From UBA1181 sp045113275 (GTDB lineage Bacteria; Bacteroidota; Bacteroidia; Bacteroidales; Paludibacteraceae): a stretch of DNA of 64,000 nucleotides. The stretch lies in the NCBI GenBank assembly GCA_045113275.1, contig JBGUIU010000362.1, positions 4,627-68,626 on the forward strand. Direction: 5' to 3'. Positions 43,687 through 53,224 of the stretch are shown here, in pieces. The translations under genes and the position numbers were made by a program. The stretch's first letter is position 1, and each line of letters starts with the position of its first letter. The notes beneath the pieces are model-generated. The model did no database searches and was not told the origin of the DNA. It saw only the letters and a program-made list of their open reading frames with translations.

Positions 43687-43821
43687 AAATAAATAAATTT
43701 AAATTTATACTAATGTTGTTTATTTAATACAATTTTAAGCCATAAAAAAACGTTGCTAATTTAAGAACTTTTTTTTATTTGCGTAAATATTTAGCCCTTT
43801 TTTTAGGGGTGTTTTAGAAGA

Positions 43822-43851
43822 AAAGGGATCAATGTTTCCATTAATCCCTTT
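43822..43851 (-). terminator. Hairpin after the acyl-CoA carboxylase operon
   Basis: AAAGGGAT (43822-43829) pairs with ATCCCTTT (43844-43851), 23 bases beyond the stop of the leftward carboxyltransferase gene. The T-run on that strand (CCCTTTTCTTC) is moderate. Confidence 0.55.
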
Positions 43852-43873
43852 CCTTTGTAATTGTAATGGCTTG

Positions 43874-45397
43874 TTATAGTGGTATATTGCCATGTTTTTT
43901 CGCTGGATTGGCTCTTATCTTTGTATGCGTCATATCCAATGCTTGGATGAGTTTCTCTCTGGTCTTTGATGGGAGTATAATCTCATCAATATATCCTAAT
44001 TCAGCAGCTCTATAAGGATTAGAGAACTTCTCTTCGTATTCTTTTCTTGCTTTGTCTTTTTCTTCGTCGCTGACTTTCTTATATAGAATGTTTACAGCTC
44101 CTTCTTGACCCATTACGGCGATTTCCGCATTTGGATATGCAAAGTTAACGTCAGCTCCAGTGTGCTTGCTAGACATAACGATGTAGGCTCCTCCGTATGC
44201 TTTTCTGGTGATGACGGTTATTTTAGGAACTGTTGCTTCAACGTATGCATAAACAATCTTTGCACCATGACGAATGATACCTCCGTGCTCTTGTGTACAA
44301 CCTGGTAAGAAGCCAGGAACATCTACGAAGGATACAATCGGAATACTGAAGCAGTCACAGAAACGAATGAATCTTGCCGCTTTGTCAGATGTGTCGATAT
44401 CTAACACACCTGCTTGGAAGGCAGGTTGATTTGCTACGATACCGATTACTTTACCTTCTATTCTAGCAAATCCAACTAAGATGCTAGGAGCAAAGTTCTC
44501 TTGAATCTCGAAGAAGTAGCCACCGTCAACAACACTCTCAATCAACTCTTTCATGTCGTATGGCTTGCTTGGATCGGCTGGAATAAAGTTGTCCAAGTCG
44601 GCTCCGTTCGGTTCGAGATTAGATGAATAAGGAGCATTTGGCGCATCATCCATGTTGTTAGATGGTAAAAATGCTAGCAATTCACGAACCATCATCAACG
44701 TGTCTTCTTCAGTCTCCCCTAAGAAGTGAGCTACACCACTTGTGGAATTGTGAACTGATGCACCGCCTAATTCTTCTTTATCTACTTCTTCGTGTGTTAC
44801 GGTCTTGACAACTTCAGGACCTGTGACAAACATGTGACTGTGATTCTTTACCATGAAAATAAAGTCAGTCAATGCTGGTGAGTAACAAGCACCTCCTGCA
44901 CAAGGACCTAGAATGACAGATATCTGCGGAATCACACCAGAAGCAATTGTGTTTTGGTAGAAAATATCTCCATAACCTGCTAAACTAGATACACCTTCTT
45001 GAATACGAGCACCACCTGAATCGTTTAGTGCGATAATAGGAGCACCCATCTTCAATGCTAGGTTTTGTAATTTGACAATTTTGTTAGCATTGGTGCGACT
45101 TAATGATCCTCCGAATACGGTAAAGTCATATGCATATACATATACAAGACGACCATCTATTTTTCCGTATCCACCAACGATACCGTCTCCTGCTAATTGT
45201 TGTTTGTCAAGACCAAAGTTATGACATTGGTGAATTACAAATTTATCAATTTCAACAAATGTTCCTTTGTCTAAAAGGATAGCTATACGTTCTCTTGCTG
45301 TTAGCTTGCCAGCTTTGTGCTGCTTTTCTATTCGGGCTGCATCACCAGCTTCAGCTAAGCGATTTAATTCTAAAAATCTTTCGTTAGAAGATTCCAT
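43874..45397 (-). CDS. Acyl-CoA carboxylase carboxyltransferase (PccB/MmdA type)
   Basis: This 507-aa carboxyltransferase has two crotonase-fold halves. It transfers carboxyl from biotin to an acyl-CoA, most likely propionyl-CoA (giving methylmalonyl-CoA), or acts in reverse. Marks are GKLTARERI, FGGSLSRTNANKIVKL, LNDSGGARIQEGV, GPCAGGACYSPALTDF, and in the second half NQPAFQAGVLDIDTSDKAARFIRFCD, DVPGFLPG and RKAYGGAY. It is last in an operon with the biotin carrier (14 bases upstream) and the biotin carboxylase. Because a biotin carboxylase is in the operon rather than a membrane OadB-type decarboxylase, an ATP-driven carboxylase is more likely than the sodium-pump decarboxylase. Confidence 0.92.
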   Translation of the reverse strand: MESSNERFLELNRLAEAGDAARIEKQHKAGKLTARERIAILLDKGTFVEIDKFVIHQCHNFGLDKQQLAGDGIVGGYGKIDGRLVYVYAYDFTVFGGSLSRTNANKIVKLQNLALKMGAPIIALNDSGGARIQEGVSSLAGYGDIFYQNTIASGVIPQISVILGPCAGGACYSPALTDFIFMVKNHSHMFVTGPEVVKTVTHEEVDKEELGGASVHNSTSGVAHFLGETEEDTLMMVRELLAFLPSNNMDDAPNAPYSSNLEPNGADLDNFIPADPSKPYDMKELIESVVDGGYFFEIQENFAPSILVGFARIEGKVIGIVANQPAFQAGVLDIDTSDKAARFIRFCDCFSIPIVSFVDVPGFLPGCTQEHGGIIRHGAKIVYAYVEATVPKITVITRKAYGGAYIVMSSKHTGADVNFAYPNAEIAVMGQEGAVNILYKKVSDEEKDKARKEYEEKFSNPYRAAELGYIDEIILPSKTREKLIQALDMTHTKIRANPAKKHGNIPL

Positions 45398-45411
45398 TTT
45401 TCTCCTTTCTT

Positions 45412-45936
45412 TTAGATTTGTACTTCCTCAGGTGCTTCGCATAATTCAATCAAGGATTGATTTCCTGCTATATTGTCACCTTCATTTACTAATATTTTCT
45501 TTACCATGCAGTCATCCTTCACTTTGTATTCACTTTGCATTTTCATTGCTTCAATGATGATTACAGGACTGCCTGCTTTTACAATTTCGCCTTCTTTAAC
45601 CAATATACGAACAACCTTACCAGGCATAGGAGAGAAGATCTTATCTTGCTTTTCGCTTGACTTAGCTTTCTTTGCTCCATATTGGTATGGACTGATGATC
45701 TCTACTGGAAATGTGTTGAACGCCACACTGACAGTATAGTTTTGATTGTTGTTGCTTGTTGGTTTTAATTCTGCATTGTATGAATGGCCATCTTCTGTTA
45801 TGATGGAGCAAAGTCCATTTTCGGCCATAACAATGTCTAGGTTGTATGTCTTATCGTCCACCAAAATTTCCACTTTGTTGTTTTCTTTGTTTATAAGGGA
45901 AATTTCTTTGATCTTGTTTCCGACTTTTATTTTCAT
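45412..45936 (-). CDS. Biotin carboxyl carrier protein
   Basis: This 174-aa protein has a C-terminal biotinyl domain (about 100-174) with the modification site EAMKM (K132), within PMPGKVVRILVKEGEIVKAG. The N-terminal 90 residues form a small beta-domain, longer than in AccB-only carriers and like the linker domain of three-subunit acyl-CoA carboxylases. It carries CO2 on biotin between the biotin carboxylase and the carboxyltransferase encoded on either side. Confidence 0.92.
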   Translation of the reverse strand: MKIKVGNKIKEISLINKENNKVEILVDDKTYNLDIVMAENGLCSIITEDGHSYNAELKPTSNNNQNYTVSVAFNTFPVEIISPYQYGAKKAKSSEKQDKIFSPMPGKVVRILVKEGEIVKAGSPVIIIEAMKMQSEYKVKDDCMVKKILVNEGDNIAGNQSLIELCEAPEEVQI

Positions 45937-45986
45937 ACGTTCTTTTTTTGTGGTTATTTTTTAGCAAGAGAAAGTCTCTTACATTA

Positions 45987-47510
45987 TTATAATGATCTTA
46001 GAATTGTACGTTTTCCGAAATCTCTCCATCTGCTGATTGGACGGTTGTCATTGACACAGATGGCAGGTCTTTCTTCGTTCATTAGATAATCAAAATAAGC
46101 TGCAATCGCTGCGATATCCTCGGCTTTGTGAACTTCTTCTGATTCATCTTCTAATGTGATTGATTCTAAGACTTTCTTGTTGTCTTCTAGGAAAGATGTG
46201 GTGTAATGTCCCTTGATAAAATCAGGGACTTCCAAGATTTTTCTTAAATAAGACAAATTGGTTTTTGTTCCAGTTATCTTGTATTCGTATAGTACGCGAC
46301 GCATACGTTCGATAGCATATGTTCTGTTTGCCGCCCACACCACCAATTTGCTGAGCATGGAATCATAATAGATAGGAATCTCATATCCTTCGTAGCAGAA
46401 ACTATCTACACGAACACCGATTCCAGAAGGTTCTGTCATCAGTTTGATGATGCCCGGAGTTGGTGTGAATCCATTTTCGGCATCTTCAGCACAGATACGA
46501 CATTCAATAGCATGACCTCTTTGGTATAAGTCTTCTTGTTTGAAACGTAAGACCTCACCGCTAGCCACTTTTATTTGTTCTTTTACAAGATCGATACCCA
46601 AAACCTCTTCAGTGATAGGGTGTTCCACTTGTAAACGAGTATTCATCTCTAAGAAATAATAATTCAGTTTGTCGTCAACCATGAATTCAATGGTGCCGGC
46701 ACCTTCATATTTAACCGCTTTAGCTGCTTTAACAGCAATAGCACCCATTTCTTTTCTGACTTTATCGGTCATGATAGGAGATGGGGTCTCTTCAATCACC
46801 TTCTGGTGCTTTCTTTGTATAGAGCATTCGCGTTCAAATAGATGAACTACATTTCCATGTTTGTCGGCTAAGACTTGAAACTCGATGTGATGAGGATGCT
46901 CAATGAGCTTCTCCATATAGATTGTACCATTGGCGAAGGAAGAAACTGCTTCGGAAATAGCACTATCGTAAGCATTTTTTAATTCGTTGATTTCTCGGAT
47001 GATTCGGATGCCTTTTCCACCACCACCTGCAGAGGCTTTGATCATGACAGGAAGTCCTATTTTCTGTGCTGTTTCAAGCGCTTCTTCATAAGATTGAAGA
47101 GGGCTTTCCGTACCCGGAACAACAGGAACTCCAGCAGCAATCATTAATTTTCGAGCTGTGATTTTGTCACCCATATCCAAGATAGCTTGGTGAGGCGCAC
47201 CAATGAAAATAATACCTTCTTTTTCACAGCGCTCTGCAAAACCAGCATTCTCTGAAAGAAAACCATAACCGGGATGAATAGCATCAGCATTGAATTTTTT
47301 TGCTGCAGCAATGATGTTGTCGATGTTTAGGTAACTTGCAGATGACTGCGCAGGACCAATGCAAATTGCTTCATCAGCAAAAAAAACGTGTCTCGATGTG
47401 CGGTCGGCCTCTGAGTAGACTGCTACAGTTTTGATGCCCATTTCTTTGCATGAACGCATCACACGCATGGCAATTTCTCCTCTGTTGGCAACCAGAATTT
47501 TAGATATCAT
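45987..47510 (-). CDS. Biotin carboxylase subunit
   Basis: This 507-aa ATP-grasp enzyme carboxylates biotin with bicarbonate and ATP. It begins MISKILVANRGEIAMRVMRS, and has HPGYGFLSENAGFA, the glycine-rich ATP loop KASAGGGGKGIRI, HIEFQVLADKHGNVVHLFERECSIQRKHQKVIEE, and EMNTRLQVEHPITE with the catalytic Glu/Arg. I chose ATG 47510 over 47516 because it matches the family start. It is first in the operon biotin carboxylase, carrier, carboxyltransferase, with a good promoter upstream. The extra C-terminal region beyond about 450 residues is common in propionyl-CoA-type subunits. Confidence 0.93.
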   Translation of the reverse strand: MISKILVANRGEIAMRVMRSCKEMGIKTVAVYSEADRTSRHVFFADEAICIGPAQSSASYLNIDNIIAAAKKFNADAIHPGYGFLSENAGFAERCEKEGIIFIGAPHQAILDMGDKITARKLMIAAGVPVVPGTESPLQSYEEALETAQKIGLPVMIKASAGGGGKGIRIIREINELKNAYDSAISEAVSSFANGTIYMEKLIEHPHHIEFQVLADKHGNVVHLFERECSIQRKHQKVIEETPSPIMTDKVRKEMGAIAVKAAKAVKYEGAGTIEFMVDDKLNYYFLEMNTRLQVEHPITEEVLGIDLVKEQIKVASGEVLRFKQEDLYQRGHAIECRICAEDAENGFTPTPGIIKLMTEPSGIGVRVDSFCYEGYEIPIYYDSMLSKLVVWAANRTYAIERMRRVLYEYKITGTKTNLSYLRKILEVPDFIKGHYTTSFLEDNKKVLESITLEDESEEVHKAEDIAAIAAYFDYLMNEERPAICVNDNRPISRWRDFGKRTILRSL

Positions 47511-47677
47511 ACACAAAACATTTTTTCAGGATAGACGCGTGCAAAACACATTATTATATATAATTCACTCTACAATGTCTGCGTCTATACCCTTTCGATT
47601 TTCAACCTTCTTAAAGTTGATTAAATTGTTACTATTTCAAAAAAAATATTGACTTCGCTTTTGAGCCATATTTGTCG

Positions 47678-47709
47678 CAAAGATACATTAGATTTTTTTA
47701 TTTTGCAAT
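47678..47709 (-). promoter_or_regulatory. Promoter of the acyl-CoA carboxylase operon
   Basis: On the minus strand ATTG (47706-47709, one mismatch to TTTG), 20 bases, then an exact TATCTTTG (47678-47685). It implies a leader of about 160 bases before the biotin carboxylase start, in which I see no recognisable riboswitch. Confidence 0.62.
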
Positions 47710-47819
47710 TTTAAAAATTAGAATTGCTGAAAATATTATAAAATGTGTAAGAATGTTAAAAAAATAAAATTTTGACTGGTGGGGGAATTGAAAAATTGTT
47801 GAAATCTTTTAAAATTCCT

Positions 47820-47851
47820 TTTGTATATTTTATGCGCTTTTTATACATTTG
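47820..47851 (+). promoter_or_regulatory. Promoter of the SLC13 transporter gene
   Basis: TTTG (47820-47823), 20 bases, then TACATTTG (47844-47851): exact consensus. It leaves a leader of about 48 bases before ATG 47906. The 47511-47905 gap is otherwise AT-rich with no gene. Confidence 0.8.
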
Positions 47852-47905
47852 CGGAGTTTTTTGAAAACTAAAAAAATAAAGAGAAAAGGTATAATTTAAA
47901 TTATT

Positions 47906-49345
47906 ATGGATCGTAAAAAAATTATTGGATTTGCCGCAACTATTTTTGTGACGTTATTGGTGTGGCTGCTTCCTACAACTGCTTTCGGTGTCCCAGGATT
48001 GACGGTGGTGGAGCAAAGAATTATTGCTATTTTTGTCATGGCGGCTATTATGTGGATTCTGGAACCAATTCCTATTTGGGGTACTTCCGTGGTGGTGATG
48101 GTGCTGATGTTGCTGACCACATCCAATAGTATGCTATCTTTTATGGATGGTGAAGTCGGAGAGAAACTTTCTAGTAAAGCTATAATGGCAGCATTTGCAG
48201 ATCCTACAGTAATGCTTTTCATGGGAGGATTTGTGTTGGCTATTGCTGCAACAAAATATAAGTTGGATGCTACGTTGGCTAGAGCTATCTTAAAGCCATT
48301 TGGAACGAAACCTAAATTCGTGATGCTTGGTTTCTTGGTTGTTACGGCTCTTCTTTCTATGTTTATGAGTAATACAGCTACGGCAGCGATGATGATTGCC
48401 ATCTTGACTCCAGTGTTAGCTACGATGCCTGATACAGATGAGAAGGGTCGCGTAGGATTGGCATTGTCTATTCCGGTTGCAGCTAATATTGGTGGTATCG
48501 GTTCTCCTATTGGAACCCCTCCAAATGTGGTAGCTGTAGGTTGGTTGGAAAAGATAGGTGTTAATATCAGTTTCGGAACTTGGATGATGGTGATGGTTCC
48601 CGTTGCTATGTTAATCTTATTCTGTGCATGGATGTTCTTGTGCAAGTTCTTCCCTGTAAAACAAGAAAGTATTGAGGTGAAATTGGAAGGAGAGGTTGAC
48701 AAGAGCCCTAAAGCGATGGTTGTGTATTTCACATTTGCAATTACCATATTATTATGGGTGTTTGGTAAAGAATTGCTGGGTGTTAATGCTAATGTCGTAG
48801 CGTTGATTCCATTCGCAGTGTTCTGTATCACAGGTGTTTTTGAGAAGAAGGATTTAGCAAAGATTGATTGGGATGTGCTTTGGCTTGTGGCTGGTGGTTT
48901 TGCATTAGGCGTTGGTTTGGAAGGTAAAATCGGTCCTGATGGTGTCACTATGTCTAAGCATATTGTAGGTTCTATTCCATTTGATACATGGTCAACATTG
49001 GCCTTGATATTGGGTTCTGGTGTATTGTGTTTGGTGATGTCAACATTTATGTCAAACTCAGCTACTGCAGCCTTGTTGATTCCTATCTTCTGTGCATTGG
49101 CACAGGATCCTGTTATGGCAGCAAAATTGGAACCATTCGGAGGTTCTACTACGTTGATTGTCGGTTTGGCATTGTCAGCATCATTTGCTATGTCGTTGCC
49201 AATTTCTACACCTCCTAATGCAATTGCTTATTCAAAAGGATTTATTAAGCAGAGTCAGATGGCAACAGTGGGTATCTTCGTCGGTATCATTAGTTTGATT
49301 ATCGGATACTTCGTGTTGTTCAATTTCAGTGGGTTGTTAAATTAA
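47906..49345 (+). CDS. SLC13/DASS-family anion (dicarboxylate) transporter
   Basis: This 479-aa inner-membrane symporter has about 11-12 hydrophobic segments. It has the two pseudo-symmetric sodium/substrate motifs FMSNTATAAMM (about residues 151-161) and FMSNSATAALL (about 384-394), each near a proline-rich helix break (GSPIGTPPNVVAVG and LPISTPPNAIAYS). This is the divalent anion/sodium symporter pattern; succinate or another dicarboxylate is the most likely substrate, and sulfate or phosphate less so. It lies divergent to the acyl-CoA carboxylase operon and just upstream of a porin-like gene. Confidence 0.9.
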   Translation: MDRKKIIGFAATIFVTLLVWLLPTTAFGVPGLTVVEQRIIAIFVMAAIMWILEPIPIWGTSVVVMVLMLLTTSNSMLSFMDGEVGEKLSSKAIMAAFADPTVMLFMGGFVLAIAATKYKLDATLARAILKPFGTKPKFVMLGFLVVTALLSMFMSNTATAAMMIAILTPVLATMPDTDEKGRVGLALSIPVAANIGGIGSPIGTPPNVVAVGWLEKIGVNISFGTWMMVMVPVAMLILFCAWMFLCKFFPVKQESIEVKLEGEVDKSPKAMVVYFTFAITILLWVFGKELLGVNANVVALIPFAVFCITGVFEKKDLAKIDWDVLWLVAGGFALGVGLEGKIGPDGVTMSKHIVGSIPFDTWSTLALILGSGVLCLVMSTFMSNSATAALLIPIFCALAQDPVMAAKLEPFGGSTTLIVGLALSASFAMSLPISTPPNAIAYSKGFIKQSQMATVGIFVGIISLIIGYFVLFNFSGLLN

Positions 49346-49419
49346 TTAAAATAAAGACAAATGGACTACGAGTGTGGATGAATATCCATCGCTCGTTGTC
49401 TGTTTTAATAAAGGAAATG

Positions 49420-50805
49420 ATGAAACGTTTTTTCTTGACTGTAGCGACTGTGTTGTCGTTATGTACTTTGTCCGCACAAGATACCATTGTAGCAAAGGTT
49501 ATCGCAGAGGAACCATCAACTCCAGATTTAGTTAAGGAGAAGAATGGAGGAAAGGTGAAATTCAAACCTTATGGGTTTGTTCGTAACTATTTTTATTATG
49601 ACTCTCGTCAAAATATTCAATCTAATGCAGGTTTGTACAACCAGATTCCAAAAGATGAAAGTTGGAATGAAACGCATGATGAGGATTTAAATGATATATC
49701 TTCAGCTACTTTTTTGGCTATCACATCACGTTTAGGTTTAGATGTGTTGGGTGTTCGTGTGTTGAATGCTGATCTTTCGGCAAAAATCGAGACAGATTTT
49801 TGTGGATTTGCTTCTAGCACGACAATGCTTCGTATTCGTCAAGCTTATATGAAGTTGAAATGGGAGCATCACTCGTTGTTGGCAGGACAGGCATGGCATC
49901 CAATGTCAGGTACACTTCCTGATGTTTTAGGTCTGGCTTCAGGTTCTCCATTCGAGCCTTTTAGCCGTTCGCCTCAGTTGAGATATGATTATACGGTTGC
50001 AAAAATGCGCTTTACACTTGCTGCTTTGTGGCAATTGCAATATAAGTCAGTTGGTCCTAATGGTAAAACAGAGGATTATTTAAATAAAGGTATCTTGCCT
50101 GAGATTTTTGTTGGTATGGATTATGCTAACGAGAAGGGATTCCAGATTGGTGCGGGGTTGGATATGATCAGATTGAGACCTCGTACAACAATGGAATGTG
50201 AATATACTGCTATTTCGACTGTGCCAGATACATTATTTAATGATGATAACACGATTAAAGAAATTGGTACACGTCAGGATACATCAATAGCAACAACCAA
50301 ACGTATTGTTAAAGAGTATGCATTCTCGGCTTCTCCAATCTTATTCATTAACTACTCTCATAAGTTGTTTGCGTTGAACTGGAAGGCATTGTTTGGACAG
50401 AATACAGCTCATTTGAACATGATGAGTGGATATGGTGCTACAGCGAAAAACGAAGATGGTAGTTTGGAATATAAACCATTGCGTAATTTCACGACGTATA
50501 TAGATTTATCATACGGAAAGAAGTGGAAAGTGAATTTGTTCGGTGGCTTCTTTAAGAATTTAGGTATGTCAGAATCGTTGATTGATAAAGATAAATTATT
50601 CTATGTGAATGGTGCATCGAATATTGATTACATCTGGCGTGTATGTCCTGCGATCTCATACAATATTAATAAGTTCACGGTAGGTGCTGAGTATGAATTG
50701 ACAACGGTTGGATATGGTGATAAACCAGATGAATTTGGTAGGGTAGAGGCTGACCGAGATGTGATGAACAATAGAGTGTGTGTGATGTTTAAATTTGCAT
50801 GGTAA
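49420..50805 (+). CDS. Porin-like outer-membrane beta-barrel protein
   Basis: From ATG 49420 (MKRFFLTVATVLSLCTLSAQ) the protein is 461 aa with a typical signal peptide; AAGGA at 49411-49415 is a Shine-Dalgarno-like match. The mature protein is a series of amphipathic strands (KFKPYGFVRNYFYYDSRQN, LRIRQAYMKLKWEHHSLLAGQ) and ends RVCVMFKFAW, with an aromatic C-terminus. It resembles DcaP/porin-type channels of Bacteroidota, for which substrates are mostly unknown. It follows the anion transporter by 74 bases, so it may provide outer-membrane passage for the same substrate; this is inference. Confidence 0.75.
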   Translation: MKRFFLTVATVLSLCTLSAQDTIVAKVIAEEPSTPDLVKEKNGGKVKFKPYGFVRNYFYYDSRQNIQSNAGLYNQIPKDESWNETHDEDLNDISSATFLAITSRLGLDVLGVRVLNADLSAKIETDFCGFASSTTMLRIRQAYMKLKWEHHSLLAGQAWHPMSGTLPDVLGLASGSPFEPFSRSPQLRYDYTVAKMRFTLAALWQLQYKSVGPNGKTEDYLNKGILPEIFVGMDYANEKGFQIGAGLDMIRLRPRTTMECEYTAISTVPDTLFNDDNTIKEIGTRQDTSIATTKRIVKEYAFSASPILFINYSHKLFALNWKALFGQNTAHLNMMSGYGATAKNEDGSLEYKPLRNFTTYIDLSYGKKWKVNLFGGFFKNLGMSESLIDKDKLFYVNGASNIDYIWRVCPAISYNINKFTVGAEYELTTVGYGDKPDEFGRVEADRDVMNNRVCVMFKFAW

Positions 50806-50880
50806 TAAGGAACTGAATACAAAGTAAATTTATAAACCACTGATTATGAGTTGATTATTATTTTGTTAATAACTTAATTG

Positions 50881-50918
50881 AATAGGGATGTAATTATTAA
50901 AATTATATCCCTATTTTT
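50881..50918 (+). terminator. Terminator of the transporter/porin unit
   Basis: AATAGGGATGTAATT (50881-50895) pairs with AATTATATCCCTATT (50901-50915) over 15 bases with one wobble, followed by TTTT. The 50919-51085 stretch after it holds the nrdD promoter region, in which I recognise no exact consensus. Confidence 0.87.
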
Positions 50919-51085
50919 GTTTTGTGCTTCGAAAGAAAATTGAAAGCCCTAAAATTAAGGAATAGTAAGTAGTTTGATTGTTTTTCTGAAGATGCAACAT
51001 AGATAGTTAAGTGTATAGGTAAGATTTATCTTATCAGGTAGTTTATGTAAATTAAGTAAAATATATAAGTAAAACTATAATTATA

Positions 51086-53173
51086 ATGAGTGGAAATATT
51101 TTTATTGTAAAACGAGATGGGAAGGCTGAGCCTTTTTCTGTTGATAAAATAAAAAATGCTGTGTCTCGTGCATTTTTATCAGTAGGCAGTTTCGCAACCC
51201 AAGAGATTTTAACAGACATATTGGGTAGATTGAGCATTCACAATGGGATGAGTGTAGAGGAAATTCAAAATCAGGTGGAATTTTCTTTGATGTCGGAGAA
51301 ATATTTTTCTGTGGCAAAATCGTATATCTTATATAGACAAAAGCACTTAGAGGATCGAGAGGTACGAGACAAATTACAATTTCTTACTGATTATAGTAAT
51401 GCTTCCAATTCAGCCTCTGGAAGTAAGTATGATGCGAATGCGAATGTGGAGAATAAAAATATAGCCACTTTGATTGGTGAATTACCAAAGTCTAACTTTA
51501 TTCGATTGAATCGTAGATTGTTGATTGATCGTTTGAAGGAGATGTATGGAAAAGAGGTAGCTGATAAGTATCTTCAATTGTTGAATCAGCATTTTATCTA
51601 CAAGAATGATGAGACCAGTTTGGCAAATTATTGTGCAAGTATCACCATGTATCCATGGTTGATAGGAGGAACTCTTTCAATTGGTGGAAATTCAAAGAAA
51701 CCAACCAATCTGAAATCCTTCTGTGGCGGTTTTGTCAATATGGTGTTCATGGTATCTAGTATGTTGAGTGGTGCATGTGCTACACCTGAGTTCTTGATGT
51801 ACATGAACTACTTCATTCAGAAGGAATATGGACAGGATTATTATAAGGAGCCAGATAAGGTGGTTGATCTGTCATCTCGTCATCGTACCTTGGATAAGGT
51901 GATAACAGATTGCTTCGAACAGATTGTATATTCTATCAATCAGCCTACGGGTGCTCGTAATTTCCAAGCTGTTTTCTGGAATATCTCTTATTATGACAAA
52001 TACTATTTCAATAGCTTGTTTGAGAATTTCGTCTTCCCTGATGGTTCTCGTCCTGATTGGGAATCTCTCAGCTGGCTTCAGAAACGTTTCATGAAATGGT
52101 TTAATGCAGAACGTACCAAAACTGTATTGACTTTCCCTGTGGAGACAATGGCATTGTTGACAAAGGATGGGGATGCAATGGATGAAGAATGGGGCGATTT
52201 TACAGCAGAGATGTATTCAGAAGGTCATTCTTTCTTTACGTATATCAGTGATAATGCAGACTCTTTGAGTAGCTGTTGTCGTTTGAGAAATGAAATCCAG
52301 GATAATGGATTCAGCTATACTTTGGGTGCTGGTGGTGTTTCTACTGGTTCTAAGAGTGTGTTGACCATCAATTTAAATCGTTGTGTACAGTTTGCTGTAA
52401 AGAATGGTATTCCTTATTTAACCTATTTGGAGGAGGTGATAGATCTGACTCATAAAGTACAGTTGGCTTATAATGAAAACTTGAAGGAGTTACAGAAAAA
52501 AGGATTGTTGCCATTGTTTGATGCCGGCTACATCAACTTGTCTCGTCAATATCTAACCATTGGTGTGAATGGTTTGGTAGAGGCTGCTGAATTTATGGGC
52601 GTTGAAATTAAAGATAATCCTGATTATGTTCGCTTTGTTCAGAGCATATTAGGCTTGGTAGAGAAATATAATAAGAAATACCGTACCAAAGACGTGATGT
52701 TTAACTGCGAAATGATCCCTGCAGAGAATGTGGGTGTTAAACATGCTAAGTGGGATCGTGAGGATGGATATGCAGTTCCTCGTGATTGCTATAATAGCTA
52801 TTTCTACGTGGTGGAGGATACTTCGTTGAATGTAGTGGATAAGTTCCGCTTACATGGTAGTAAGTATATTGAACATTTGACAGGTGGTTCAGCTCTGCAT
52901 ATGAACTTGGAAGAGCATCTTTCAAAAGAACAATATCGTCAATTGATTCGTATTGCATCGAAGGAAGGATGTAATTATTTCACCTTTAATATTCCTAACA
53001 CTATTTGTAATGATTGCGGACATATAGATAAACGTTATTTGAAAGAGTGTCCTCATTGTCAAAGCAAGAATGTGGATTATTTAACTCGTGTGATTGGTTA
53101 TATGAAACGTATTAGTAATTTCTCTGAGGCTCGACAAAGAGAGGCTGCAAGGAGATATTATGCTAAATACTAA
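51086..53173 (+). CDS. nrdD: Anaerobic ribonucleoside-triphosphate reductase
   Basis: This 695-aa glycyl-radical enzyme makes dNTPs from NTPs without oxygen. It has an N-terminal ATP-cone (FIVKRDGKAEPFSVDKIKNAV), the ten-stranded barrel core, a C-terminal zinc site of two CxxC pairs (CNDC and CPHC), and the radical Gly at about residue 671 in RVIGYMKRIS. The length is normal. The activating enzyme NrdG is encoded 51 bases downstream, beyond a hairpin. Its presence indicates an anaerobic way of life. Confidence 0.96.
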   Translation: MSGNIFIVKRDGKAEPFSVDKIKNAVSRAFLSVGSFATQEILTDILGRLSIHNGMSVEEIQNQVEFSLMSEKYFSVAKSYILYRQKHLEDREVRDKLQFLTDYSNASNSASGSKYDANANVENKNIATLIGELPKSNFIRLNRRLLIDRLKEMYGKEVADKYLQLLNQHFIYKNDETSLANYCASITMYPWLIGGTLSIGGNSKKPTNLKSFCGGFVNMVFMVSSMLSGACATPEFLMYMNYFIQKEYGQDYYKEPDKVVDLSSRHRTLDKVITDCFEQIVYSINQPTGARNFQAVFWNISYYDKYYFNSLFENFVFPDGSRPDWESLSWLQKRFMKWFNAERTKTVLTFPVETMALLTKDGDAMDEEWGDFTAEMYSEGHSFFTYISDNADSLSSCCRLRNEIQDNGFSYTLGAGGVSTGSKSVLTINLNRCVQFAVKNGIPYLTYLEEVIDLTHKVQLAYNENLKELQKKGLLPLFDAGYINLSRQYLTIGVNGLVEAAEFMGVEIKDNPDYVRFVQSILGLVEKYNKKYRTKDVMFNCEMIPAENVGVKHAKWDREDGYAVPRDCYNSYFYVVEDTSLNVVDKFRLHGSKYIEHLTGGSALHMNLEEHLSKEQYRQLIRIASKEGCNYFTFNIPNTICNDCGHIDKRYLKECPHCQSKNVDYLTRVIGYMKRISNFSEARQREAARRYYAKY

Positions 53174-53193
53174 TAATGATTTAATGTTTAGAG

Positions 53194-53222
53194 AGAGTTG
53201 GTCTTTATGGACCAACTCTTTT
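53194..53222 (+). terminator. Hairpin with T-run between nrdD and nrdG
   Basis: AGAGTTGGTC and GACCAACTCT form a perfect 10-bp stem with a six-base loop, followed by TTT; the nrdG ATG starts at 53225, two bases later. It has the form of an intrinsic terminator placed inside the operon, and could lower nrdG expression relative to nrdD or mask its start. Confidence 0.7.
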
Positions 53223-53224
53223 AA

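Noticed and set aside
43874..47510. Sodium-pumping methylmalonyl-CoA decarboxylase
   Set aside because: The operon encodes a biotin carboxylase and no membrane beta subunit or small anchoring subunits, so an ATP-dependent carboxylase fits better.
47896..48948. 350-codon open frame antisense to the SLC13 transporter
   Set aside because: It is a shadow of a hydrophobic transporter gene (Ser/Pro/Thr/Ile-rich repetitive translation). The sense frame has clear SLC13 motifs and a consensus promoter.
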